Counted from the first letter of the stretch, positions 17,901-27,336 are shown. The stretch is DNA of 64,000 bases from G963704535 sp963704535 (GCA_963704535.1 OY969916.1:10602001-10666000); one strand, 5' to 3'. The notes: generated by a model not told the origin, from the letters alone. Program-made: numbers and translations.

Positions 17901-20900
17901 GAGAGCGTGAATGCGACCACCAGCTCGTTCACGGTGGATTGTGGCGGCACTCAGACCTACGCGCTCTCAGCCTCGCCGGCCGGCAGCTTCACGCTCAACC
18001 CGACCAGTAACCTGCCAATCAACACGCTTTGTACGGTGACGGTGATCGCCAATCAGGTAACCGACGCCGACGCCAATGACCCACCCGACACGATGGTGGC
18101 CAACTACGTCTTTAGCTTTACGACCGTGAACGACAATATCCCCGCAGTGACCGCAACCCTGCCGTCGAATGGCGCGACTGGCGTGGCGATCGATGCGAAT
18201 ATCACGATCGACTTCAACGAGAGCGTGAATGCGACGGGCACCTCGTTTACGGTGGACTGTGGTGGCGCGCAGAGCTACACGCTCTCAGCCTCGCCGGCCA
18301 GTAGCTTCACACTCGACCCGGACGCCGACTTGCCAGGCGGCGCCACCTGTACAGTCACTGTCGTAGCGGCTAATATCACCGATCAGGATGCGATCGACCC
18401 GCCCGACACGATGGCGGCGAACTACGTTTTCTCGTTCAGCACCGACGCGGCGCCGACCGTGACCAGCACCAGCCCGGCCAATGGCGCGACCAACGTGGCT
18501 GCGAACGCCAACATCGTGGTCAACTTCAGCGAGAGTGTGAATGCGACCACCAGCTCGTTCACGGTGGATTGTGGCGGCGCGCAGACCTACGCGCTCTCGG
18601 CCTCGCCCTCCGGCAGCTTCACGCTCAACCCGACCGCCGACTTGCCCGGCGGCGCCACCTGTACCGTGACGGTGGTCGCGGCCCAGGTCACAGACGCCGA
18701 CGCCAACGACCCGCCCGACAACATGGTAGCGAACTACGTCTTCTCGTTCACGACCGACGCGGCGCCGACCGTGACCAGCACCAGCCCAGTCAACGGCGCG
18801 ACCAACGCGGCGACGGACGCCAATATCGTGGTCAATTTCAGCGAGAGCGTCAACGCGACTACCAGCTCGTTCACGGTGAATTGTGGCGGCACACAGACCT
18901 ACGCGCTCTCGGCCTCGCCCTCCGGCAGCTTCACGCTCAACCCGACCGCCGACCTGCCGATGGGTGCCACCTGTACGGTGACGGTGGTGGCAGCCCAGGT
19001 AACCGACGCCGACGCCAATGACCCACCCGACACGATGGTGGCCAACTACGTCTTCTCGTTCACGACCGACGCGGCGCCGACCGTCACCAGCACCAGCCCG
19101 ACCAATGGCGCGACCAACGCGGCGACGGACGCCAACATCGTGGTCAACTTCAGCGAGAGCGTGAATGCGACCACCAGCTCGTTCACGGTGGACTGTGGCG
19201 GTACTCAGACCTACGCGCTCTCGGCCTCGCCGGCCGGCAGCTTCACGCTCAACCCGACCGTCGACCTGCCCGGTGGCGCCACCTGTACGGTGACGGTGGT
19301 TGCGGCCCAGGTCAGCGACGCCGACGCCAACGACCCGCCTGACAACATGGTGGCCAACTACGTCTTCTCGTTCAGCACCGACGCCGCGCCGACCGTGACC
19401 AGCACTGCTCCGGCCAATGGCGCGACGAATGTGGCGACGAACGCCAACATCGTGGTCAACTTCAGCGAGAGCGTGAACGCGACCACCAGCTCGTTCACGG
19501 TGGACTGTGGCGGCGCACAGACCTACGCGCTCTCGGCCTCGCCCTCCGGCAGCTTCACGCTCAACCCGACCGTCGACCTGCCCGGTGGCGCCACCTGTAC
19601 GGTGACGGTGGTCGCGGCCCAGGTCACAGACGCCGACGCCAACGACCCGCCCGACACGATGGCGGCTAACTACGTCTTCTCGTTCACGACCGACGCGGCG
19701 CCGACCGTGACCAGCACTGCTCCGGCCAACGGCGCGACGAATGTGGCAGCGAACGCCAATATCGTGGTCAACTTCAGCGAGAGCGTGAACGCGACTACCA
19801 GCTCGTTCACGGTGAATTGTGGCGGCGCGCAGACCTACGCGCTCTCGGCCTCGCCAGCCGGCAGCTTCACGCTCAACCCGACCGTCGACCTGCCCGGCGG
19901 CGCCACCTGTACGGTGACGGTGGTCGCGGCCCAGGTAACCGACGCCGACGCCAACGACCCGCCCGACACCATGGCGGCGGACTACGTCTTCTCGTTCACG
20001 ACCGACGCGGCGCCGACCGTGACCAGCACCAGCCCGACTAATGGCGCGACCAACGCGGCGACGAACGTCAACATCGTGGTCAACTTCAGCGAGAGTGTGA
20101 ATGCGACCACCAGCTCGTTCACGGTGGACTGTGGCGGCACACAGACCTACGCGCTCTCGGCCTCGCCAGCCGGCAGCTTCACGCTCAATCCAACCGCCGA
20201 CTTGCCCGGTGGCGCCACCTGTACGGTGACGGTGATCGCGGCCCAGGTCACAGACGCCGACACCAACGACCCGCCTGACACGATGGTGGCCAACTACGTC
20301 TTCTCGTTCACGACCGACGCGGCGCCGACCGTGACCAGCACCAGCCCGACCAATGGCGCGACGAATGTGGCGGCGGGTGCCAACATCGTGGTCAACTTCA
20401 GCGAGAGCGTGAATGCGACCACCAGCTCGTTCACAGTGATCTGCGAGGGCACCGGGCAGCCCTACGTGCTCTCGGCCTCGCCCTCCGGCAGCTTCACGCT
20501 CAACCCGACCGGCAACCTGCCGGAGGGCGGCTCGTGTACGGTGACGGTGGTCGCGGCCCAGGTAACCGACGCCGACGCCAACGACCCGCCCGACAACATG
20601 GTGGCCAACTACGTCTTCAGCTTCATCGTGGCCCCAGATGCGGTCGACGACGCCTACGCCGGGGTCGGCAACACTCTGATGGAGGTTAGCGTCACCGCCA
20701 GCGGTGTACCATCGGTCAAGCTGACCGGCACACTGCTCGACAACGACATCTCGGTGACAGCGATCACCGCCAGCGCCGGCACCACCTCGGCCAACGGCGG
20801 AACGGTGACGGTTAACCCCAATGGCAGCTTCAGCTACACGCCGCCGGTCAACTTCACCGGCATCGATAGCTTCACCTACACGATCACCGCCGCGAACGGC

Positions 20901-23813
20901 GGCACCGACAGCGCGACCGTGCAGATCACGCTGGCCGAGCGGGTCTGGTATGTGCGGAACAACGCCGCTGGCGGGGGCGATGGGCGCTCCAACAGCCCAT
21001 TCAACACCTTGGCCGCCGCGCAGACTGCCTCCTCGATCAACGACCACATCTTCGTCCATCGTGGCGACGGCACCACGACCAACCTGAACGCCGGAATTGT
21101 GCTGAAGAACGGGCAGCGGCTGATCGGCGAGGATGTCGAGTTGATCGTCGGCGGGTTCTCGCTACACCCCGACGGCGTTGCCCCAGTGATCGGCAACGGC
21201 GCCGGATCGGGTATCACGCTAGCCTCGAACAATACCGTGCGCGGCCTGACGGTGGGCAATACCACCGCCCCCGCAATTACCGGCAATGCCTTCGGCACAC
21301 TGACGCTCGACACGGTGACAGTCAACACCGGCAACGGCGCGCTGAGCCTGACCACCGGCACGGCCAACGCGACCTTTATGTCGGTCACGTCGACCGGTGG
21401 GACCAACAACGTCAACCTGGTCAATGTGGTCGGGACAGTCACCCTGGGCAGCGGCGCGCTCTCCGGCGCGACCAGCCATGCCTTCAACGTCAACCAGGGC
21501 ACCGCGACGATCAGCTACGCCGGCACGATCAATAACTCGGCCGCCAACTCTGTCAGAGTGACCAACAAGACCGCCGGCACGGTGACATTCTCCGGCGCGG
21601 TCAGCGGCACCGGAGCGGGTGTGTTCCTCGACACCAACACCGGCGCGACGATCAACTTCAGCGGCGGGCTGACGCTCAACACCGGCACCAACGCCGCTTT
21701 CACCGCCACTGGCGGTGGCACGGTCAGCGCGACCCAGAACAACACCTCGATCATTAACGTGATCACGACCACCAGCGGCACAGGCCTGAACATCGCCAAC
21801 ACCACCATCGGCGCCAGCGGCGTGACCTTCCGCAGCATCACCGCCGGGACCGGCGTGGGCAGCGCTGGCACGGGCATTATCCTCGACAATACTGGCATCA
21901 GCGGCGGGCTGACGGTTGCGGGCAACGGCAGCACGGGCAGCGGTGGCACAATCCAGCACAAGACCGGTGGCGACGGCACGACCGCCGGCATCGGCATCTA
22001 CCTGAACAATACGCGCAACGTCTCGCTGAGCTGGATGCAACTCAACGACTTCGACAACTTCGGCATCCGCGGCACCAACGTCACCAACTTCACGCTGGCG
22101 AGCTCGACCGTCAGCGGCACGAACGGCACCAACACAGCGAGCCGCGAGGGCAGTGTGATCTTCGATAACCTGCTCGGCACAAACTCAGCGATAGGCGTGA
22201 TCATCAGCGGCGCGGTGGAGGATAATCTGCGGGTCGAGAACACCAGCGGCATGCTGACGGCGTTCAACCTGAGCAACTGCACGATCCAGAACAATAGCAC
22301 CACCAGTGGCAATATCGGCTTCCGCTTTGCGAGTGGGACCAGCGCGACCAACCCAAGCATGACTGGGACGGTCTCGAACTGTACGTTCCAGGGCAACCGG
22401 ACCGATACGATCAATGTTGATGCCAGCAACAACGCGACGGTCAATATCACGATCTCGAACAACACAATCGTCGCCGGCACGGCTGGCAACAACCAGGGCA
22501 ACCTCGGCATCAACGTCACGACGGCCGGTACCGGGACGCTCAACTACAGCATCACGAACAACAAAATCGGCACCGACGGCACGACGGAACGCCCGCTCAT
22601 GAACCACGGAATCAATGTCTTCGGCGGCAATAACTCACTGATCTCGGGCGTCGTCAAGACCAACACGATCGTGAAGGACAACACATCCTCGGGCTTCGGC
22701 ATCCGCGTCTTCCAGCAGGATAATGGCGCGATACGGGCCAATATCGACGGCAACGCGATCACCAAAGTCGGCCTCGACTTCGGCATCGACGTGACGAATA
22801 ACGGCAACTCGGCCGGCGCCAGCACCGGGACGGTACAAGTCGCCGTCAAGAACAATAACGTGTCGATCGCAGCTGGCGCGATCAACGCGATCCGTGTCCG
22901 TGGCCGGCGTGACACCACAACGTGCGCGGCTGTCTCCGGCAACACTGCCACAACCAACGGCGGTAGCCCGGCCATATCCATTAGCCAGGCTAATACGGCG
23001 ATCTATAACTTCGAGATCGTCCCGCCCCCGCCGCTTGGCGCGCTGTCGGATGCCAATGCACAGACTGAGCTGGGGAGCCTGAATCCGGGCGCGGTGGGTG
23101 TTGAGGCATTCTCTCAGACCGGTAACAGTATCATCGGTGTGGCGGTGGGCAGTTGTAACCTCGTCCCGCCGCTGCTCGCGGCCCAGGGCGAAGGCCCCGG
23201 CGCGCCGGAGGGCACGTCGCTGACGGCGGCGCAGCTCGACGCGGCGGCGGCCCAGGCGATCGAGCGCTGGGTGGCATCAGGTTTGTCCGAGGCAGAGAGC
23301 GCCAAGCTGAAGGCAGTTACGTTCACCGTGGCCGACCTGGAGGCGGGCCGGTTGGGTGAGACGGACGGCTTGACCATAGTGCTCGACCGCGACGCCGCCG
23401 GCTGGGGCTGGTTCGCCGACGCCACGCCGACCGACGACGCCGAATTCGCGGCGGGCGTGGTCAGGACCGAGCAGCGCGCCGGCGCCGGCAGCCGGGCACA
23501 CAGCCGCATGGATCTGCTGACGGTGGTGATGCACGAGCTAGGCCACGTCCTCGGGCACGAGGATCTCGAACTCGCACGCCCATGGAGAGGAGCTGATGGC
23601 CGAGGCGCTGGCGACGGGCGCCCGGCGAGGGCTGGAGGCGGCTCCCATGGCGGGAGAGGCGATCCATGCCGACGTCGGCACGCTGCCGGCCGGCAAGCAC
23701 GTGATCATCGTCTTCGACGCGGTGATCGCCAAGCCGCTGCCGACGGGCGTTTCGCAGATCGTCAACCAGAGCACGATCTCCGGCAGCAACTTCGCCAGCG
23801 TCCAAACCGATGA
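14970..23813 (+). CDS. Giant surface protein: 16 Ig-like repeats, beta-helix and metzincin-like motif (frameshifted near C-terminus)
   Basis: GTG at 14970 after AAGGAGAA starts a signal peptide (LIALLLSNVTPSLAARPG). Domains in order: a DUF11-like segment (about 60-120), a cadherin/Big_9-like domain (GSFTYTPPADYTGPDSFTY, about 130-215), 16 Ig-like units of about 102 residues (about 220-1890; NGATNVAANANIVVNFSESV is typical), a second GSFSYTPPVNFTG domain, a right-handed beta-helix from WYVRNNAAGGGDG (about 1990-2700), then a C-terminal domain with MDLLTVVMHELGHVLGHED. That last motif is HExxHxxGxxD, with H2855, E2856, H2859 and D2865. Just after it an extra base at 23566-23575 shifts the frame, so the tail to 23813 is spurious. 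Likely an exported adhesin or envelope protein; protease activity is inferred from the motif only. Confidence 0.88.
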   Translation: MSLRTSPRASLRIISFCRVVALIALLLSNVTPSLAARPGVDTGATTPPAAETAAVETAAAPTAGLTATETDQVLVDQDGNGRPSAGDTLRYTVTVTNTLGADAADLALDTTLDPNTTLVPNSLRISPLAFGDSFSAFRNTPLTVAAPGVLINDTGTAPLTAQPVANAPTTAGGTVTIAADGSFTYTPPADYTGPDSFTYSASNSLGLDTATVSITAEGAPLVSSTTPISNATDVPANANIVITFSEPVNLAANAFALGCPAPVLFAVTPASPATAFTLDPVDTLPVTMTCTVTVTASLVTDADTLDPPDTMAADYSFSFTTTDAAPEVSATTPANGATNVAVDSGITVDFSENVNATTSSFTLNCGSGAEIFTLTPSPANSFTLTPGKALAEGLTCTVTVVAAQVTDTDTVDPPNAMAADYSFTFTTDRAPTVTTTTPVNGASDVATNGNITVNFSESVNATTSSFTVDCGGAQTYALSASPSGSFTLNPTSDLPVTSTCTVTVVAAQVTDADAGDPPDTMAADYSFSFTTTDAAPEVSTTTPANGATNVATNSDITVNFSESVNATTSSFTLTCGSPQTFALSTSPAGSFTLDPASDLPAGGSCTVTVIAAQVTDADAIDPPNTMLADYTFTFSTDAAPTVASTSPANGATNVAANANIVVNFSESVNATTSSFTVDCGGAQTYALSASPSGSFTLNPTADLPGGATCTVTVVAAQVTDADANDPPDTMVANYVFSFTTDAAPTVTSTSPANGATNVAANANIVVNFSESVNATTSSFTVDCGGAQTYALSASPSGSFTLNPTADLPGGATCTVTVVAAQVSDADANDPPDTMAADYVFSFTTDAAPTVTSTAPANGATNVATDANIVVNFSESVNATTSSFTVGCGGTQTYALSASPAGSFTLNPTADLPGGATCTVTVVAAQVTDADANDPPDTMVANYVFSFTTDAAPTVTSTTPVDNAVNVSLDGNIVVDFSESVNATTSSFTVDCGGTQTYALSASPAGSFTLNPTSNLPINTLCTVTVIANQVTDADANDPPDTMVANYVFSFTTVNDNIPAVTATLPSNGATGVAIDANITIDFNESVNATGTSFTVDCGGAQSYTLSASPASSFTLDPDADLPGGATCTVTVVAANITDQDAIDPPDTMAANYVFSFSTDAAPTVTSTSPANGATNVAANANIVVNFSESVNATTSSFTVDCGGAQTYALSASPSGSFTLNPTADLPGGATCTVTVVAAQVTDADANDPPDNMVANYVFSFTTDAAPTVTSTSPVNGATNAATDANIVVNFSESVNATTSSFTVNCGGTQTYALSASPSGSFTLNPTADLPMGATCTVTVVAAQVTDADANDPPDTMVANYVFSFTTDAAPTVTSTSPTNGATNAATDANIVVNFSESVNATTSSFTVDCGGTQTYALSASPAGSFTLNPTVDLPGGATCTVTVVAAQVSDADANDPPDNMVANYVFSFSTDAAPTVTSTAPANGATNVATNANIVVNFSESVNATTSSFTVDCGGAQTYALSASPSGSFTLNPTVDLPGGATCTVTVVAAQVTDADANDPPDTMAANYVFSFTTDAAPTVTSTAPANGATNVAANANIVVNFSESVNATTSSFTVNCGGAQTYALSASPAGSFTLNPTVDLPGGATCTVTVVAAQVTDADANDPPDTMAADYVFSFTTDAAPTVTSTSPTNGATNAATNVNIVVNFSESVNATTSSFTVDCGGTQTYALSASPAGSFTLNPTADLPGGATCTVTVIAAQVTDADTNDPPDTMVANYVFSFTTDAAPTVTSTSPTNGATNVAAGANIVVNFSESVNATTSSFTVICEGTGQPYVLSASPSGSFTLNPTGNLPEGGSCTVTVVAAQVTDADANDPPDNMVANYVFSFIVAPDAVDDAYAGVGNTLMEVSVTASGVPSVKLTGTLLDNDISVTAITASAGTTSANGGTVTVNPNGSFSYTPPVNFTGIDSFTYTITAANGGTDSATVQITLAERVWYVRNNAAGGGDGRSNSPFNTLAAAQTASSINDHIFVHRGDGTTTNLNAGIVLKNGQRLIGEDVELIVGGFSLHPDGVAPVIGNGAGSGITLASNNTVRGLTVGNTTAPAITGNAFGTLTLDTVTVNTGNGALSLTTGTANATFMSVTSTGGTNNVNLVNVVGTVTLGSGALSGATSHAFNVNQGTATISYAGTINNSAANSVRVTNKTAGTVTFSGAVSGTGAGVFLDTNTGATINFSGGLTLNTGTNAAFTATGGGTVSATQNNTSIINVITTTSGTGLNIANTTIGASGVTFRSITAGTGVGSAGTGIILDNTGISGGLTVAGNGSTGSGGTIQHKTGGDGTTAGIGIYLNNTRNVSLSWMQLNDFDNFGIRGTNVTNFTLASSTVSGTNGTNTASREGSVIFDNLLGTNSAIGVIISGAVEDNLRVENTSGMLTAFNLSNCTIQNNSTTSGNIGFRFASGTSATNPSMTGTVSNCTFQGNRTDTINVDASNNATVNITISNNTIVAGTAGNNQGNLGINVTTAGTGTLNYSITNNKIGTDGTTERPLMNHGINVFGGNNSLISGVVKTNTIVKDNTSSGFGIRVFQQDNGAIRANIDGNAITKVGLDFGIDVTNNGNSAGASTGTVQVAVKNNNVSIAAGAINAIRVRGRRDTTTCAAVSGNTATTNGGSPAISISQANTAIYNFEIVPPPPLGALSDANAQTELGSLNPGAVGVEAFSQTGNSIIGVAVGSCNLVPPLLAAQGEGPGAPEGTSLTAAQLDAAAAQAIERWVASGLSEAESAKLKAVTFTVADLEAGRLGETDGLTIVLDRDAAGWGWFADATPTDDAEFAAGVVRTEQRAGAGSRAHSRMDLLTVVMHELGHVLGHEDLELARPWRGADGRGAGDGRPARAGGGSHGGRGDPCRRRHAAGRQARDHRLRRGDRQAAADGRFADRQPEHDLRQQLRQRPNR
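15628..20630 (+). repeat. 16 tandem ~306-bp coding repeats (Ig-like units)
   Basis: Direct repeats in phase with the reading frame. Units 5-7 and 10-16 are nearly identical at nucleotide level, whereas units 1-4, 8 and 9 are diverged, which points to recent expansion by unequal recombination. The region is prone to copy-number change and assembly collapse. Confidence 0.9.
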
Positions 23814-24391
23814 CCCGGCGGCGCCGGGCGCCACCGACCCGACTATCACATCACTGGGGAGGACTTTCTTCCTGCCGATGCTGATTATCACCGAGGCGCC
23901 GCTGCCCGACCTGGTGGTCGAGCGGATCACCGCGACCCGCACGGGGGTTGAGGTGGTCATCCGCAACCGCGGCTCGGCGGCGGTCACGAACCCGTTCTGG
24001 GTGGATGTGTACATCAACCCGCGCACGGCGCCGACCAGGGTGAACCAGCTCTGGACTGACCTCGGTGATCAGGGGCTGGTGTGGGGCGTGACCAGCAGCG
24101 CGCTGCCGCTGGCACCGAACGCGACGCTGACGCTGCGGATCGGCGATGCGTACTATAGCCGGTTCCACAGTGTCTTGAGGGGGCCGATCCCGGCCGGCAC
24201 GACGGTGTATGCCCAGGTCGAACTCGCTGGATGCATCCACGAACTTCGGCGCGGTCTGGGAGACGCACGAGCGGGCTGGCGGGACCTACAACAATATCAG
24301 CAGCACAATCTCGACGGCGAGCAATGTAAACCTCGAACCGAACTCGGCGCAGGCGGTGCCACTTGACACGTCGGAGCTGCCACGGCGCTGA
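23572..24391 (+). pseudogene. C-terminal continuation of the giant surface protein in two shifted frames (CARDB-like domain)
   Basis: The natural continuation of the 14970 gene lies in the next frame: SHAHGEELMAEALATGARRG directly follows HELGHVLGHEDLE, as in related proteins where an LMAxxL motif comes after the zinc site. This frame carries a CARDB-like beta domain (LPDLVVERITATRTGVEVVI ... TVYAQV) until 24218-24227, where a second extra base shifts it again; the third frame then gives SLDASTNFGAVWETHERAGG and ends at TGA 24391. Both shifts are +1 base and both fall on TCGAACTCGC, where TCGACTCGC (Asp-Ser) would restore the frame. Sequencing error and real inactivation cannot be separated here. 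Confidence 0.75.
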
Positions 24392-24420
24392 ACTACCTGA
24401 CCACGGACCGATCGACGGCA

Positions 24421-24460
24421 GACGGGGAGGGCAACGTAATGTTGCCCTCCCCGTCTTTTG
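24421..24460 (+). terminator. Rho-independent terminator after the giant surface gene
   Basis: A perfect 15-bp stem GACGGGGAGGGCAAC / GTTGCCCTCCCCGTC around GTAAT, followed by TTTTG. It lies 30 nt after the reconstructed stop. Confidence 0.9.
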
Positions 24461-24551
24461 TATGGGGCGATCGCGCCGGCACCCAACCCCGGCATCGATC
24501 AGGGCATGAGAGTGAAAGGTTGTAGCTTCCGCGAGGTTCTTTCTTTCATGA

Positions 24552-25595
24552 TCATCTGATCGAATCAGCCGGGACATCGACTCGCAACGTGGCAGCGGCG
24601 GTGGTAAGCTGCTCCCAGGTGGCCGCGTCGAGGGGGATGTCGGCGGCCCGGTCGGCGGCGCTGCGCTGCTCCGGCTCGCCCGGCAGCAGTACCTCGCCGA
24701 AGCCCGCCGCTGGCGGCACCGCTTTGGCCTTCGCGCATAAGGCAGCCGCGTCCTCAAGAAAGGCGGTTGGGGGGCGGAAGGCCTCGATCGCCAGGACGAT
24801 GAACAGGACGCAGTTGTTTGAGATTAGGCCGGGGGCGGCCGGGCCGCCGCAGCCGGTCAGGATGCCGCCGAGGAGTTCGACCAGCATGGCCAGGCCGTAG
24901 CCCTTGTGGCCCGCCGCCGGGAGTAGCATTCCGCCCAGGTAGAAGTCATCGGGGACGGTGCTGGGCTGGCCGTCGGGTCCAAGAATCCAGCCTTCCGGGA
25001 CCGATGCGGCGCGGTTGCGTGCGACACGCAGCTTGCCCTCGGCCACGGCGCTGGTCGCGAAGTCGACCACTAGCGGCGACCGGCCGGCGACCGGTATGGC
25101 CGCCGCGAGCGGGTTGGTGCCCAGCAGGCGCGCCGCGCCGCCGTGGGGCGCCACCGCCCCGCGCCCACCGCCGACGCTACAGAACGCTAGCCCGATCAGC
25201 GACTCGACCGCCGCCATCTCGACCCACTCGCCCAGGCGGCCGACGTGGTTGCAATTACGGAGCGCAGTGGCGGCCAGCCCGTGCGTGCGGGCCTTGGCGA
25301 TGGTCAGCTCCATCGCGAAGCGGGCGGCCACCTGCCCGAAGCTGCGCTGGGCATCCACGGTCGTTATCGCGGCCCGCTCCTCGGCGATAGCTGGCGTGGC
25401 GGCTGGGTGGATATCCCCGGCGGCGATGCTGTCGAGGTATTGGCGCACCCTGACGACGCCGTGCAACTCGTGGCCGGCCAGGTCGCTGTCGACCAGGGAG
25501 CGCGCGACGAGCTGCGCGGCGGCTGGCGGAGCCCCGGCAGCCAGGAAGAGATGTGCGACGAAGTCGGTGAGCACGGTGGGCTGAAGCATTGGCAT
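24552..25595 (-). CDS. Ldh-family NAD(P)-dependent oxidoreductase (malate/L-lactate/ureidoglycolate dehydrogenase type)
   Basis: Cytosolic 2-hydroxyacid dehydrogenase of the family that includes YlbC and AllD, unrelated to classic lactate dehydrogenase. 347 residues. Visible signatures: SDLAGHELHGVVRV with the conserved His, GRGAVAPHGGAARLLGTNPL (substrate/cofactor loop), DFATSAVAEGKL, and LPAAGHKGYGLAMLVELLGG. The ATG at 25595 follows CGGAGAAACCC. It is the last gene of a minus-strand run with an SDR, a cyclase and an amidohydrolase. Ureidoglycolate dehydrogenase would fit an amide-catabolism group, but other 2-hydroxyacids are equally possible. Confidence 0.88.
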   Translation of the reverse strand: MPMLQPTVLTDFVAHLFLAAGAPPAAAQLVARSLVDSDLAGHELHGVVRVRQYLDSIAAGDIHPAATPAIAEERAAITTVDAQRSFGQVAARFAMELTIAKARTHGLAATALRNCNHVGRLGEWVEMAAVESLIGLAFCSVGGGRGAVAPHGGAARLLGTNPLAAAIPVAGRSPLVVDFATSAVAEGKLRVARNRAASVPEGWILGPDGQPSTVPDDFYLGGMLLPAAGHKGYGLAMLVELLGGILTGCGGPAAPGLISNNCVLFIVLAIEAFRPPTAFLEDAAALCAKAKAVPPAAGFGEVLLPGEPEQRSAADRAADIPLDAATWEQLTTAAATLRVDVPADSIR

Positions 25596-25627
25596 GGGTT
25601 TCTCCGTAGGTTCTTGCAAGCGCGGCG

Positions 25628-26506
25628 CTACGGTTGCTCTGCCGACGCTGGCAGCTTCGTCAGTTCGGCGCTGACTTCCCACAAGCGTCCGGCGATGGCC
25701 TGATCCTGGGACTCGGCGGACGAGCGGGCCTCGCGCTTGTCAACGAAGTACTTGCCGCTGACGCCCTCGATTTCGGGCGCGGAGGCCAGGTAGACCACGG
25801 TCTCGGCGCCCTGCTCGGGAGTACGCAGCAGCGGGCCGATCAGCCGGAAGATCAGCCGGACCAGGCCGCCATTGTTTCGCCCAAAGCCGGTCGCGACCCC
25901 GCCGGGGTGCAGACAGTTGGCCGTCACGCCGGTCCCGGCCAGGCGCCGGTCCAGCTCGTAGGTGAACAGGATGTTGGCGAGCTTTGACTGGCCATAGGCG
26001 CCGAACGCGGAGTAGCGGCGCTCGCCCTGCAAGTCGTCGAACCGGATCGTCCCGCTAGTATGAGCCCCTGATGAGACGCTGACGATACGCGCTGGGGCGC
26101 TGGCCTTCAGCACATCCAGCAGCAGGTTGGTGAGCAGAAAGTAGGCCAGGTGGTTGACGGCGAAGGTGGTCTCGAAGCCGTCGACGGTCAGCGTGCGGCG
26201 GGTGTTTACCGCTCCGGCGTTGTTCACGAGGATGTGCAGCCGATCGTAGCGCGACTTGAAATCCTGGGCGAGTTGGCGGATCGCCGCCAGCGAGCTGAGG
26301 TCGGCGACCAGCAGGTCGATCGCCTGATTACCGCTATTGGCGGCCAGCTCGGCCCGCGCCGCCTCGCCGCGGCTGCGATCGCGGCTGACTATCACCACGG
26401 TCGCGCCGAGCTTGGCCAGCTCCAGGGCGGTGACTTTGCCGATCCCGGAGGTGCTGCCGGTGATCAGGCAGATCTTGTCGCGCATCGTTCCATTGGGTGT
26501 CGTCAC
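25628..26506 (-). CDS. Short-chain dehydrogenase/reductase (retinol-dehydrogenase-like)
   Basis: NAD(P)-dependent SDR, about 292 residues. Rossmann motif ITGSTSGIGKVTALELAKLG, LVADLSS, the NNAG motif in LHILVNNAG, catalytic Ser in IVSVSSGAH and YxxxK in AYGQSKLAN are all present. GTG at 26506 follows GGAGG with 7-nt spacing and overlaps the TGA of the upstream cyclase (GTGA), indicating translational coupling; ATG at 26485 has a poorer site. The pattern resembles the RDH/WWOX-like SDR group with broad lipid or xenobiotic substrates. The physiological substrate is unknown. Confidence 0.88.
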   Translation of the reverse strand: MTTPNGTMRDKICLITGSTSGIGKVTALELAKLGATVVIVSRDRSRGEAARAELAANSGNQAIDLLVADLSSLAAIRQLAQDFKSRYDRLHILVNNAGAVNTRRTLTVDGFETTFAVNHLAYFLLTNLLLDVLKASAPARIVSVSSGAHTSGTIRFDDLQGERRYSAFGAYGQSKLANILFTYELDRRLAGTGVTANCLHPGGVATGFGRNNGGLVRLIFRLIGPLLRTPEQGAETVVYLASAPEIEGVSGKYFVDKREARSSAESQDQAIAGRLWEVSAELTKLPASAEQP

Positions 26507-27336
26507 GGTGCGTCCTCCAGGGCGACGAGCGCCAGCGGCCGAACCGGGGAGCCGGTCGCCCCGACGAACTTGAGCGGGGTGCAGATGAAGATGAAGCGGT
26601 GGTACCCGGCGGCGGCGAGCGCTTCCAGTTGAAGGTTCTCGACGATATAGATCCCCCGGCGGGCCAGCAGTATGAGGTGCCCAGGCAAGTGGCAGCCCAG
26701 CTCGGTGTCCCACAGCCCGATCACATCCCAGGCCATATTGTCGGCGCCGACGGCGGCCACCTGTCGGTCGGCCACCCAGCGCGACGCATCGGCGGCCATG
26801 CCGGGGCCGGCCAGGTAGCGCTCGCTGTCGCCCCACAGGCGCGCGTTCCCGGTGCGCACCAGCACGACGTCGCCAGGCTGGACGGCCACCTGCTGGCGCG
26901 CGCAGCAGGCTTCCAGGTCGGCGGCGGTAACGGCGTAGCCGGGCTCCAGCACATCGAGGCCGGCGCTCGCGGCCACGTCCAGCAGGACGCCCGGCGCGAC
27001 GATCGGGGGGATCTGCTCTACGCCTAGCTGGGTGAAGCCCCACGAGGTCTGTACTTGGGCGTCGACGGGGATGCCGCCGAAGAGGGTCATGCCGTCGGCC
27101 TGGTGACAGAGCGCGTCGATGTGGGTGCCGCTGTGCTCCATGCACATGATCACGCCGGAGGCGCCGCTGCGCGGGCCGGAGGTTTCGGGCTGGTAGGTGT
27201 CCTCGTGGTGGCGATGGAGGAAGTAGGAGTAGCCGGGCCGGTGGGTTGGGAAGATTGGCATATCGGGGGTACGCGGCTGCTCAAGGTCGAACACGCGCAT
27301 GCGCCCGTGCGCGGGAAATGGGAGCGTGATGTCCAT
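26503..27336 (-). CDS. Cyclase-family protein (kynurenine-formamidase-like metal hydrolase)
   Basis: About 277 residues. The family signature HxGTHxD appears as MEHSGTHIDALCHQADG, with GDVVLVRTGNARLW and the C-terminal LVALEDAP typical of the group. Members hydrolyse N-formyl or lactam-like amides using a metal bound by the His/Asp cluster. An internal ATG at 27336 with AAAGGA upstream is the natural start, because the preceding in-frame sequence is only repeat DNA; yet no stop separates it from the amidohydrolase. It is coupled to the SDR by a GTGA overlap. Substrate unknown. Confidence 0.85.
   Translation of the reverse strand: MDITLPFPAHGRMRVFDLEQPRTPDMPIFPTHRPGYSYFLHRHHEDTYQPETSGPRSGASGVIMCMEHSGTHIDALCHQADGMTLFGGIPVDAQVQTSWGFTQLGVEQIPPIVAPGVLLDVAASAGLDVLEPGYAVTAADLEACCARQQVAVQPGDVVLVRTGNARLWGDSERYLAGPGMAADASRWVADRQVAAVGADNMAWDVIGLWDTELGCHLPGHLILLARRGIYIVENLQLEALAAAGYHRFIFICTPLKFVGATGSPVRPLALVALEDAP

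Noticed and set aside
18285..21059. 924-residue ORF on the minus strand inside the giant gene
   Set aside because: It is the antisense of the tandem Ig repeats; openness follows from the repeated codon pattern, and its product is low-complexity HRRH/GRAGAGHG sequence without any family motif.
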